Shown piece after piece: positions 35,692-45,460 of a stretch of DNA of 64,000 nt. Below the pieces are notes generated by a model that made no database searches, was not told where the DNA came from, and saw nothing but the letters and a program-made list of their open reading frames with translations. A program made the translations under genes and the position numbers. Source of the stretch: KK5 sp034043675 (GTDB lineage Bacteria > Pseudomonadota > Gammaproteobacteria > Burkholderiales > Burkholderiaceae_C); assembly GCF_034043675.1 (NCBI RefSeq), contig NZ_JAXCLA010000007.1, forward strand, positions 1 through 64,000, given 5' to 3'. The stretch's first letter is position 1; each line of letters opens with the position of its first letter.

Positions 35692-38052
35692 TTACCAGCG
35701 GTAGGCCAGCTTGCCGTAGTACGTCCGCCCGTTGAAGCCGAAGGGCGAGAAGCTGCTGTACTGCAGGATGCCGCCGACCGAGTTGCCGGCGATCACGCGG
35801 TCCGGGTAGCGGTTGGTCAGGTTGTCGACGCCGGCATTGGCGCTCCAGGCGCCGTGCGACCAGCCGAGCGACACGTCCAGCAGCCACGCCGGGTTGAAGA
35901 CCTGGTCCAGGGTCGGGTCGGCCTGGCGCACGGCGTAGCTGCTGTAGCGGGTCGTCGCGAGGCGGCCGCTCCAGTCGCCGAGCTGGTGGTCGACGCTGAG
36001 CACCAGCTTGCTCTCCGGCGTGCTGACGGTGGCGCGGGCCAGGGTCACGCGATCGATCAGGGTCAGGTTGTTGGCGGTCAGCACGGCCGGGTTGGCGTCC
36101 ACGCCGCGGATCGTGTTGCGGTTGTCGTTGAAGGCGACCGTGAAGTCGCTGCGGCCGGCGGCGCCCCATTCCTGGTGCAGGGTGCTGACGATGTCGACGC
36201 CGCGGGTGCGGGTGTCCAGCGCGTTCGTGAAGTAGCGGCCGGCGCTGACGAACACGCCCTGGTTCGCCAGGGTCGTGCGTAGCGCGGTCGGCAGGCTCAG
36301 GTTGCCGGACAGCAGGATGCGGTGGTCGATGTCGATCTGGTAGACGTCGACGGTGGTCTTCCAGTCCTTGATCGGCGTGAACTGCACGCCCAGGCTGGCG
36401 TTGCGCGACTTCTCCGCCTTCAGCGGCGTGGCGCCCAGCGCGATGGCCGCGGCCGAGTCGACCGGGAAGGTGCCGGCATCGACCAGCTGGCCGTTGATCA
36501 GGTTCGTCGAGGTTGTCGCGAAGTGCTGCTGCGCCAGCGACGGCGCGCGGAAGCCCGTGGACAAGGTGCCGCGGAACGACAGCGCGGGGCTCGCCACATA
36601 GCGGCCCGAGAGCTTGGCCGCCGTGGCCGAGCCGAAGTCGCTGTAGTGCTCGGCGCGCAGCGCGGCCGAGGCGCTGAAGGCCTTGGTCACCTGCGCTTCC
36701 AGGCCCGCGTAGAGGGAGGCGTTGTGGCGCTTGAACGTGCCCGCATTGCTCGGCTGGAAGCCCGGGAAGCCCGAGGCGCCGCCGCTCTGGTACGAATCCG
36801 GCGCGCCAGCCACGACCTCGTAGCGCTCCTCGCGCAGCTCGCCGCCCAGCGACAGCGTGGCCGGCGCGGCAAGGCCGAGGTCGAGTTCGCGCGACAGGTC
36901 GGTGTTCAGCAGGGTCTCGCCGTTGCGCAGGCCGCCGGCATCGAAGTGGCGCGGGCTGTTGGCGCCCAGCGAATAGTTGGCGGTGTTGTCGACGTCGATG
37001 TCGAAGCGGTTCTCGCCGTGGTTGACGCTGACGTCCCACTGCCAGGCCGCGGCCTGGCCGCGCAGGCCGGCCACCAGGGCCGCATCGGTCGTGCGGCTGT
37101 CTTCCAGCGGCAGGAAGCCCTCGGGGTAGAGCGTGGCCACGCCATTGGCCTTGGCCGTGGCCTGGGTGCGCCAGAAGGCGGCCGAGGTCGTGTTGCGCTG
37201 GCTCAGGGTGCCGAAGGCATAGGCCTGCGTGCCGCCGGGCAGGTCGAGCTGCGCGTTCAGCACGGCGGCCTGCTGGCTGCTGTCGGGGTCGCCGAGGCGG
37301 TTGTTGACCTGGCCCTTGCGGGGCTCGGTGGCGGCGTCGCGCGTGTCCACGCCGGCGCGGTTGGTGTGGGCCTGGTGCTTGGCCTCCACGGCCAGGCGCA
37401 CCCAGCCGGCATCGCCCAGCGCGGTGCCCAGGCTCGCCGAGCCGGCCTCGTTGCCGCCGTCGCCGCGGTCGGTCTGGCCGAACTGCGCCTCGACGCTGCC
37501 GCCGGCCGCGCCCTTCTTCAGCACGATGTTGATCACGCCGGCGATGGCGTCCGATCCGTACTGCGCGGCGGCGCCGTCGCGCAGCACCTCGATGTGGTCG
37601 ATGGCGGCCAGCGGGCTCGCATTCAGGTCCACCGGGGCCGAGCCGCGGCCGGCGCTGCCGTTGATGTTGACGACCGAGCCGCTATGGCGGCGTTTGCCGT
37701 CCACGAGCACCAGGGTCTGGTCGGGCGAGAGGCCGCGCAGTTGCGCCGGCCGCACCGCGTCCGACGCGTCGGTCAGCGAGGGGCGGGGGAAGTTCAGCGA
37801 GGGCAGCAGCTGCGCCAGCACGGTGGCGAGTTCGTTGCTGCCGGCGCGCCGCAGCTCGGCGCCGCCGATCACGTCGACCGGCGATTCGGATTCACCCAGC
37901 GTGCGATCGGCGCGGCGCGTGCCGGTGACGACGACCTGCTGCAGCGGGTCGGGCGTGGTGCGCGCTTCCTGGGCGAAGGCGGACAGTGCGCTCAGCGCGG
38001 CGGTGGCGATCAGGGCTTGGCGGGCGGTGCGGGCACGGGGATGGCGAGGCAT
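35692..38052 (-). CDS. TonB-dependent outer-membrane receptor
   Basis: The protein has 786 residues. A signal peptide (ALIATAALSALSAFAQ) is followed by a TonB-box-like start (LQQVVVTGTRRA), a plug domain (about 45-160; LVDGKRRHSGS, VEVLRDGAAAQYGSDAIAGV) and a beta-barrel ending in aromatic strand TYYGKLAYRW. It should import a scarce nutrient across the outer membrane using TonB energy. It is the first gene before the TauD and SsuABC-type genes on the same strand (126-base gap), so an organosulfur ligand is likely but inferred. ATG 38052 is preferred; the frame is open to 38103. Confidence 0.9.
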   Translation of the reverse strand: MPRHPRARTARQALIATAALSALSAFAQEARTTPDPLQQVVVTGTRRADRTLGESESPVDVIGGAELRRAGSNELATVLAQLLPSLNFPRPSLTDASDAVRPAQLRGLSPDQTLVLVDGKRRHSGSVVNINGSAGRGSAPVDLNASPLAAIDHIEVLRDGAAAQYGSDAIAGVINIVLKKGAAGGSVEAQFGQTDRGDGGNEAGSASLGTALGDAGWVRLAVEAKHQAHTNRAGVDTRDAATEPRKGQVNNRLGDPDSSQQAAVLNAQLDLPGGTQAYAFGTLSQRNTTSAAFWRTQATAKANGVATLYPEGFLPLEDSRTTDAALVAGLRGQAAAWQWDVSVNHGENRFDIDVDNTANYSLGANSPRHFDAGGLRNGETLLNTDLSRELDLGLAAPATLSLGGELREERYEVVAGAPDSYQSGGASGFPGFQPSNAGTFKRHNASLYAGLEAQVTKAFSASAALRAEHYSDFGSATAAKLSGRYVASPALSFRGTLSTGFRAPSLAQQHFATTSTNLINGQLVDAGTFPVDSAAAIALGATPLKAEKSRNASLGVQFTPIKDWKTTVDVYQIDIDHRILLSGNLSLPTALRTTLANQGVFVSAGRYFTNALDTRTRGVDIVSTLHQEWGAAGRSDFTVAFNDNRNTIRGVDANPAVLTANNLTLIDRVTLARATVSTPESKLVLSVDHQLGDWSGRLATTRYSSYAVRQADPTLDQVFNPAWLLDVSLGWSHGAWSANAGVDNLTNRYPDRVIAGNSVGGILQYSSFSPFGFNGRTYYGKLAYRW

Positions 38053-38169
38053 GAGGCAGGCGCGTGGTTGAACGAGCCGCGCAGTTTCTGCCGCCGACCC
38101 CACGCAACGGAAATAAACATTCCGACTAAGCTCATGCAGAGGCTTCCGAGCAACGGAGCCCCCTTGATT

Positions 38170-38190
38170 GAAGCGCCACCGCGGCGCTTC
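38170..38190 (-). terminator. Hairpin after the GH42 gene
   Basis: Eight-base arms GAAGCGCC / GGCGCTTC with a 5-base loop lie 27 bases beyond the GH42 stop and ahead of the receptor gene. There is no T-run; weak terminator at best. Confidence 0.35.
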
Positions 38191-38216
38191 GTGCTGCTAT
38201 AGGCGCTGCCGCAAGT

Positions 38217-40175
38217 TCAGACCTTCCAGGCCGCCACACCGGCCGTCTCCAGCACCGGGCCGCCGAGCAGGAACTGCGTGCCCGCCGGCGCCGGCACCTG
38301 CACCGGGCTCGTACCGTAGTGGACGGCGAACTGGATGTCGCCGCGGCGGCGCAGCCGCAGGCCCTCGGGCAGCGGCTTGCCGACGGCCAGGCCCGCCTCC
38401 TGCGCGACCGTGCTGATCAATGCCTCCAGGCCCATGCCGGTGAGCCAGCCGGCCAGGTAGCGCACGTGGCCGTGCTTCACCAGCGCCGGTGCGCCATCGG
38501 CGTAGCGGGCCTCGACGGCCAGACCGGCCGGTGCGTCGAGCAGCTCGCGCCAGCGGGTGATCGAGGCGCCGAGCAGCGCGCCGTCGGCCGCCAGCGCCAC
38601 GCCGGGGCGCAGCCCTTCGACGGAGACCACGCGCAGCCCCGGCAGTAGCGCGCGCAACGGGCCAGGCGGCAGGCCTTCGGGGATGCGGATCTCGTCGGAC
38701 TTGGCGCCGCAGCGCGGGCCCAGCAGCACCTGCGCCCGCGTGGCCTTCAGGCTCTCGACGAAGGCGGCGCTGGGCAGCGCGATCGTCGGCGCGACGACCA
38801 GCGCATAGCCGGACAGGTCGGCCGACTGCGGCACGATGTCCACGTTCAGGCCCAGCTTGCGCAGCGCACCGTACCAGGCGAGCTGCAGTGCGTGGATCTC
38901 GAAGTCGGGGCTGTTCGGCAGGATCTCGGTGGCCCAGTTGCTGGCGTAGTCGACCACCAGGGCGACCTCGGCCGGGCGCGTCGCCTCCGCCGGCATCGAT
39001 GCGAGCTCGCGTGCGACCACCATGGCCTCCTCGCCGCCGGGCGAGAGCACGTCGTCGGGCGTGTGCAGGCCCGCGTGCATCTGCTCCTGCGCCACCGGCG
39101 CCTGGCGCCAGCGGAAGTAACTGACCAGTTCCGCGCCGTGGGCGAAGGCCTCCCAGGTCCAGGCGCGCACCATGCCCGGCTGGGGCAGCGCGTTCCACGG
39201 CGCCCAGTTCACGGGCCCCGGCTGTTGCTCCATCACCCACCAGCGTCTGCTGGCGACCACGCCGCGGTAGAGGTCGTGGTGGAAGGCCGAGACGTCCGGA
39301 TGGCCGCAGCGGCGGTAGCGCTGGCGGTCCTCGTCTTCGAAGAACTTCATCGTGTCGAGGAAGCCCAGCGGGTAGTTGTCCCAGCTGGCGATGTCCAGAT
39401 CGCGGCCGACCTCATGGTGCTCGAAGTCGCCCATGAAGGCCATGAAGTTGTGCAGCACCGGCACGCCCGGCGAGTGCTCGCGCAGGATGTCGACGTGCAG
39501 CCGGTTGTAGCGGATCACCTCGTCGGAGCCGAAGCGCTTCCAGGCCAGCTGGTGCGAGGGGTTCGGCGGCGCGGCGGTGTGGACCGGGAAGCCGATGTCC
39601 TCGAAGCTCGCGTACTGCATGCTCCAGAAGGCGTGGCCCCAGGCGGCGTTGAGCTTGTCGATGCTGTGGCCGTAGCGCTCGGCCAGCCACTGGCGGAAGC
39701 GGCGCAGCGCGTCGGGCGAGAAGGAGGTGATGGTGCCGTGGCAGCCGTATTCGTTGTCGGTCTGCCAGGCGACGACGGCGGGGTGCCTGCCGTAGCGCTG
39801 CGCGATGGCGGTGACGATCTTGCGGCTGGCCTCGAAGAAGGCGTCGCTGGAGAAGTCGTAGTGGCGGCGCGATCCGAACTGCTTGACGTGGCCGTCCTGG
39901 TCGATCGCGTGGATGTCCGGGTGCTGCTTGCTGAGCCAGTGCGGCGGTGCGCCGGTGGGCGTGCACATCACGATCTCCAGGCCCTGCGCTGTCAGCACCT
40001 CGATCGCGCGGTCCAGCCAGGCCCAGTCGTACTCGCCGGGGCGAGGCTCCATCAGGCCCCAGGCGAACTCGGCGATGCGCACGGTGGAGATCCCCATCTC
40101 CTTCATTCGCCGGGCGTCGTCGGCCCACAGCGCCTCGTCCCATTGTTCGGGGTAGTAGCAAACGCCCAGCTTCAT
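38217..40175 (-). CDS. GH42 beta-galactosidase
   Basis: The protein has 652 residues of the GH42 family. The N-terminus MKLGVCYYPEQW and the TIM-barrel domain are typical; the acid/base Glu142 is in TDNEYG and the nucleophile Glu316 in VMEQQPG. A trimerisation (class I glutamine amidotransferase-like) domain follows (about 390-590), then a small C-terminal beta domain. No signal peptide is present, so it acts in the cytoplasm on imported beta-galactosides. It is divergent from the sugar transporter operon and shares its operators. The ATG at 40175 has a GGAG ribosome-binding site. Confidence 0.93.
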   Translation of the reverse strand: MKLGVCYYPEQWDEALWADDARRMKEMGISTVRIAEFAWGLMEPRPGEYDWAWLDRAIEVLTAQGLEIVMCTPTGAPPHWLSKQHPDIHAIDQDGHVKQFGSRRHYDFSSDAFFEASRKIVTAIAQRYGRHPAVVAWQTDNEYGCHGTITSFSPDALRRFRQWLAERYGHSIDKLNAAWGHAFWSMQYASFEDIGFPVHTAAPPNPSHQLAWKRFGSDEVIRYNRLHVDILREHSPGVPVLHNFMAFMGDFEHHEVGRDLDIASWDNYPLGFLDTMKFFEDEDRQRYRRCGHPDVSAFHHDLYRGVVASRRWWVMEQQPGPVNWAPWNALPQPGMVRAWTWEAFAHGAELVSYFRWRQAPVAQEQMHAGLHTPDDVLSPGGEEAMVVARELASMPAEATRPAEVALVVDYASNWATEILPNSPDFEIHALQLAWYGALRKLGLNVDIVPQSADLSGYALVVAPTIALPSAAFVESLKATRAQVLLGPRCGAKSDEIRIPEGLPPGPLRALLPGLRVVSVEGLRPGVALAADGALLGASITRWRELLDAPAGLAVEARYADGAPALVKHGHVRYLAGWLTGMGLEALISTVAQEAGLAVGKPLPEGLRLRRRGDIQFAVHYGTSPVQVPAPAGTQFLLGGPVLETAGVAAWKV

Positions 40176-40204
40176 GTCTTGTCTCCGTTATTTGCGGGCG
40201 GGAG

Positions 40205-40310
40205 ATTAAGCGATTAATTCTTTCTGTGTCAAAGCCCCTTTGATCAGGGTTAGCCCCCTTAACCAGGACGGGACAGCTTCTGAGAATGGCGCCTCAATTA
40301 ATCGCTTAAT
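40205..40310. promoter_or_regulatory. Two mirror-image 15-bp LacI-type operators in the divergent promoter
   Basis: ATTAAGCGATTAATT (40205-40219) and its exact reverse complement AATTAATCGCTTAAT (40296-40310) lie 30 bases from each divergent start, 91 bp apart. Each is nearly self-symmetric (TTAA-GCGA-TTAA). The LacI-family regulator encoded at 45457 is the natural candidate, perhaps looping the DNA between them. Confidence 0.75.
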
Positions 40311-40340
40311 TCGGCGCAGACCGGATTTGATGGAGACAAC

Positions 40341-41471
<1,131 letters not shown>

Positions 41472-41521
41472 TTGAAAGCCAAGGGCAGCGCGGGCTGCCT
41501 CAACCCCGAGGAGACGAGAAG

Positions 41522-42715
41522 ATGACGACACGCAACAAGAACACGCTGATCGCGCTGGCCGTGACGGCGCTGCTGGCTGCCAATGCCGCCCACGCGGCCG
41601 AGAAGGGCAAGCTGCTGATCTGGATCAACGGCGACAAGGGCTACGACGGTATCGCCAAGATCGGCGAGAAGTTCACCAAGGAGACCGGCATCCCGGTCGT
41701 TGTCGAGCATCCGGAAGATGCCATCGCCAAGTTCGAGCAGGCCGCCGCCGCCGGCAAGGGCCCGGACATCTGGATGTGGCCGCACGACCGCGCCGGCAGC
41801 TGGGCCACGGCCGGCCTGATCGTGCCGGTGACGCCGTCCAAGAAGACCATCGCCTCGATCGATCCGCTGGCCTGGAAGGCCTGGACGATCGGCGGCAAGA
41901 CCTGGGGCTACCCGCTGTCGATCGAGGCACTGGGCCTGATCTACAACAAGGCCCTGGTGCCCACGCCGCCCAAGACCTGGGAAGAAGTGCTGGCGCTGGA
42001 CAAGAAGCTGCAGGCTAACGGCAAGCACGCGATCAGCTGGCCGATCACGCAGATCTACTACACCTACGGCCTGATCTCGGCCGGCGGCGGCTACGCGTTC
42101 AAGCGCAATGCCGACGGCACCTACGACCCGCAGGACACCGGCGTCAACAACGCCGGCTCGGTCAAGGGCATCGAGACGCTGATGAAGCTGATCAGCACCG
42201 GCGGCGTGTCGAAGACGGCCGACTACGCGGTGACCGACTCCGGCGTCAACGACGGCAGCATCGCGATGATGATCAACGGCCCGTGGAGCTGGAACAACCT
42301 GAAGAAGAGCAAGATCGACTTCGGCGTCGCCCCATTCCCGAAGGTCGCCGGCAAGCAGGGCGGTCCCTTCGTCGGCGTGCTCGGCGCGATGCTCAGCAGC
42401 GTCAGCCCGAACAAGGAACTCGCCAACGAGTTCATGGAGAACTACCTGCTGTCGGTCGAAGGCCTGAAGGCGGTCAACGCCGCGGTGCCGCTGGGCGTGC
42501 CGGCCAACAAGGAGTTCTACGCCGAGCTGAAATCCGACCCGCTGATCGCCGGCACGATGGCCAACGCGCAAGCCGGCACGCCGATGCCCAACAACCCGGA
42601 GATGACGCGCTTCTGGTCCGGCATGGAAGCCGCCCTGCAGAACATCACGCAGGGTCGTGAGACGGTCAAGGAAGGCCTGGACCGCGCTGCGAAGCGCATC
42701 AAGGGTAACGAGTGA
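41522..42715 (+). CDS. malE: Maltose-binding-protein-like periplasmic sugar-binding protein
   Basis: The protein has 397 residues with a signal peptide (TLIALAVTALLAANAAHA). It is strikingly close to E. coli MalE in layout: KGKLLIWINGDKGYDG, VVEHPEDAIAKFEQ, KGPDIWMWPHDR, YNKALVPTPPKTWEEV, GGYAFK, INGPWSWNNL and SPNKELANEFMENYLLS. Length and end (RIKGNE) also match. The binding-site aromatics seem kept, but the neighbouring enzyme is a GH42 beta-galactosidase, so the natural ligand may be a beta-galactoside or a mixed oligosaccharide. Confidence 0.88.
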   Translation: MTTRNKNTLIALAVTALLAANAAHAAEKGKLLIWINGDKGYDGIAKIGEKFTKETGIPVVVEHPEDAIAKFEQAAAAGKGPDIWMWPHDRAGSWATAGLIVPVTPSKKTIASIDPLAWKAWTIGGKTWGYPLSIEALGLIYNKALVPTPPKTWEEVLALDKKLQANGKHAISWPITQIYYTYGLISAGGGYAFKRNADGTYDPQDTGVNNAGSVKGIETLMKLISTGGVSKTADYAVTDSGVNDGSIAMMINGPWSWNNLKKSKIDFGVAPFPKVAGKQGGPFVGVLGAMLSSVSPNKELANEFMENYLLSVEGLKAVNAAVPLGVPANKEFYAELKSDPLIAGTMANAQAGTPMPNNPEMTRFWSGMEAALQNITQGRETVKEGLDRAAKRIKGNE

Positions 42716-42734
42716 TCCAGGGTTCGTGAACGCG

Positions 42735-44285
42735 ATGCATGTGACGAAAAGGAAACGCGGCGGCTGGCATCTCGCGCTGCTCGCCTTCGGCCTGCTGGCA
42801 TTGCTGGCTTCGCTGGCGCTGGTCGTCGTGATGTTCTCGATGCGGCTGCATCTGGCGGCCGGCATCACGCTGGTGCTGCTGGCCGGCGCGGCCTTCGTCT
42901 ACGTGCATTCGCGCTTCTATGCCTGGCGCTACGTGGTGCCGGGCATCCTCGCGGTGCTCGTGTTCATCGTGCTGCCGATGGGCTACACGCTCGCGATCGC
43001 GTTCACGAACTATTCCTCGCTGCACCTGCTGCCCTTCGAGCGCTCCACCGCCGTGCTGCTGGCGCGCACGCACAGTTCGAGCACCGGCGGGCTGGACTTC
43101 AAGCTGCACGCGGCGCCCGGCGGGCAGTACCGCCTGGCCTTCGTGGACGAGGAGGAGAAGCGTTACGTCACGCCGCCGGTGAAGCTCGCCGATGATGGCA
43201 AGGAGCAGCGCATCCAGCTCGCCGAGTCCGCAGAGGACGCCGCCGACGACGCACTGCCGCTGAAGGACGTCATCCGCCTGCAGCCGGCGCTGAAGCTCGT
43301 CACCGCGCTGCTGCCCGACGGTACCGAGCTGAAGCTCAGCAGCCTGCGCCGCTTCGCCGCCAGCCGTCCGCAGTACCTGATGAACAAGGACGGCACGATG
43401 ACCGACGACGAGGACGGCCAGCGCCTCGTCGCCAACATGAACACCGGCTACTGGGAGAAGACGGTGGACGGCAAGGCCGTGCCGGTGGAGCCGGGCTTTC
43501 GCACCGCCGTCGGCTGGCAGAACTACCAACGCATCTTTACCGACCACCGCTTCTTCCAGCCCTTCGCCCGCGTCTTCGGCTGGACGGTCACCTTCGCCAC
43601 CTTGAACACGCTGTTCACCTTCGGCATCGGCGTGCTGCTGGCCGTGGCGATGAACTGGGACGCGCTGCGCTTTCGCGACACCTACCGGCTGATGCTGTTC
43701 CTGCCCTACGCGGTGCCGGCCTTCATCTCGATCCCCGTGTTCCGCGGCCTGTTCAACGAGAACCTCGGCGAGATCAACCTGATCCTGGACCAGCTCTTCG
43801 GCATCCGGCCGAGCTGGTTCTCCGACGCGACGACGGCCCGCGCGATGGTGCTGATCGTCAACGCCTGGCTCGGCTACCCGTACATGATGATCCTCTCGAT
43901 GGGCCTCATCAAAGCCATCCCGGGCGAGCTGTACGAAGCCTCGGCCCTGGCCGGCGCCGGCCCGTTCACCAACTTCTTCCGCATCACGCTGCCGCTGATC
44001 GCCAGGCCCATCGCGCCGCTGCTGATCACGTCCTTCGCCTTCAACTTCAACAACCTCGCGCTGATCGCGCTGCTGACCAACGGCGCGCCGGACTACCTGG
44101 ACACCGAGGTACCCGTCGGCTCCACCGACCTGCTGGCCAGCTACACCTACCGCATCGCCTTTCACGACTCCGGCCAGAACTACGCACTGGCCTGCGCGAT
44201 CTCGTCGATCGTGTTCCTGATCGTGGCGACCTTGGCGGTGGTGAATCTGAAGTTGTTCAAGGTGGGGCAGGAGGAGAAGCGGTGA
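42735..44285 (+). CDS. malF: Sugar ABC transporter permease (MalF type)
   Basis: The protein has 516 residues, close to E. coli MalF (514). Three N-terminal membrane helices precede a large periplasmic P2 loop (about 110-270), a feature of MalF of proteobacteria. The core then follows with the EAA motif (YEASALAGAGPFTNFFRITLP). It ends in VNLKLFKVGQEEKR. ATG 42735 is chosen because the frame upstream overlaps malE. The gene is followed by a 284-base spacer carrying a repeat element before malG. Confidence 0.9.
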   Translation: MHVTKRKRGGWHLALLAFGLLALLASLALVVVMFSMRLHLAAGITLVLLAGAAFVYVHSRFYAWRYVVPGILAVLVFIVLPMGYTLAIAFTNYSSLHLLPFERSTAVLLARTHSSSTGGLDFKLHAAPGGQYRLAFVDEEEKRYVTPPVKLADDGKEQRIQLAESAEDAADDALPLKDVIRLQPALKLVTALLPDGTELKLSSLRRFAASRPQYLMNKDGTMTDDEDGQRLVANMNTGYWEKTVDGKAVPVEPGFRTAVGWQNYQRIFTDHRFFQPFARVFGWTVTFATLNTLFTFGIGVLLAVAMNWDALRFRDTYRLMLFLPYAVPAFISIPVFRGLFNENLGEINLILDQLFGIRPSWFSDATTARAMVLIVNAWLGYPYMMILSMGLIKAIPGELYEASALAGAGPFTNFFRITLPLIARPIAPLLITSFAFNFNNLALIALLTNGAPDYLDTEVPVGSTDLLASYTYRIAFHDSGQNYALACAISSIVFLIVATLAVVNLKLFKVGQEEKR

Positions 44286-44347
44286 TGAGGAGCCAAATGC
44301 TTTCGCCTGTGTGGAGAGCGCAGGGCGGCGGGGTACCCCCGCAGCTC

Positions 44348-44509
44348 CATGTCCCCCGCCCGCTGCGCGGGCTCCTCCTTTACTTGCGCTGCGGGGGCAC
44401 CCCACCACCCTGCTTGCTCCGAGAACGACCAGCGGTCGATTGCCTCGGGATGTGGCTGGGGGCGGCCACGGAAGTAAAGGGGGAGGCCGCGCAGCGGCCG
44501 GAGGACATG
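44348..44509. repeat. Inverted-repeat element inserted between malF and malG
   Basis: Arms of 41 bases at 44348-44388 and 44469-44509 are reverse complements at about 35 positions, with an 80-base centre. The arms themselves contain smaller GC-rich palindromes (GCCCGC-TGC-GCGGGC). No transposase is encoded. It looks like a small non-autonomous or REP/MITE-like element sitting inside the operon. Confidence 0.65.
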
Positions 44510-44569
44510 AAGTGGACGCCCCCAGGCGCAGCCCGAGGCCCCGTCCAATCTACGAGAGGCAACTGACCC

Positions 44570-45460
44570 ATGGCCATCGTCCTCAAGAAGTCTCACAGGT
44601 GGCGGGTCGTCCTCGTCCATGTGTTGATGATCGCCTTCCTGACCCTCACGGTCGCGCCCTTCCTGATGATCCTGTCGATCTCGCTGCGGCCGGGCAATTT
44701 CGCCGGCGGGCACCTGATCCCGCAGCACATCAGCTTCGAGCACTGGAAGCTGGCTCTGGGCATCAGCTATATCGATGACGACGGCCATCTGGTGAAGCCG
44801 GCCTTCCCGGTGCTGCAGTGGGTGTTCAATTCGATCAAGGTGGCGCTGGTCTCGGCCACCGTCTCGCTGCTGCTGTCGATCACCAGCGCCTATGCGTTCG
44901 CGCGGATGAGGTTCCGTGGAAGGAACGGGTTACTCAATAGCTTGTTACTTCTGCAGATGTTCCCCTCGGTGCTGGCGCTGGTGGCGATCTATGCGCTGTT
45001 CGACCGCATCGGCGAGGTGGTGCCGGCGCTGGGGCTCAACAGCCACTGGAGCCTGGCGCTGGCCTACACCGGCGGCGTGGCGCAGCACATCTGGCTGATC
45101 AAGGGCTACTTCGACAGCGTGCCGCGCGAGTTGGAGGAGGCCGCGGCGGTGGACGGGGCGACACCGTTCCAGGCCTTCGTCAAGGTGCTGCTGCCGATGG
45201 CGACGCCGATCCTGATCGTCGTCTTCGTGCTGGCTTTCCTCGGCGCGATGATCGAGTACCCGATCGCCTCGGTGATGCTGCAGGACCAGCAGAAGCTCAC
45301 GCTGGCGATCGGCTCGCGGCTGTTCCTGTTCGACCAGAACTACCTGTGGGGCGACTTCGCCGCGACGGCGATCCTGGCCGGCCTGCCGCTGACGCTGATG
45401 TTCGTGGTGACCCAGCGCTGGCTGGTCAGCGGCCTGACCTCTGGGGGCGTCAAGGGATGA
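44570..45460 (+). CDS. malG: Sugar ABC transporter permease (MalG type)
   Basis: The protein has 296 residues, the MalG length, with six membrane helices and the EAA motif (ELEEAAAVDGATPFQAFVKV). It contains the periplasmic insertion between the first two helices (HISFEHWKLALGISYIDDDG) seen in E. coli MalG and ends in SGGVKG. Its stop overlaps the lacI-type start (ATGA at 45457-45460). Confidence 0.9.
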   Translation: MAIVLKKSHRWRVVLVHVLMIAFLTLTVAPFLMILSISLRPGNFAGGHLIPQHISFEHWKLALGISYIDDDGHLVKPAFPVLQWVFNSIKVALVSATVSLLLSITSAYAFARMRFRGRNGLLNSLLLLQMFPSVLALVAIYALFDRIGEVVPALGLNSHWSLALAYTGGVAQHIWLIKGYFDSVPRELEEAAAVDGATPFQAFVKVLLPMATPILIVVFVLAFLGAMIEYPIASVMLQDQQKLTLAIGSRLFLFDQNYLWGDFAATAILAGLPLTLMFVVTQRWLVSGLTSGGVKG

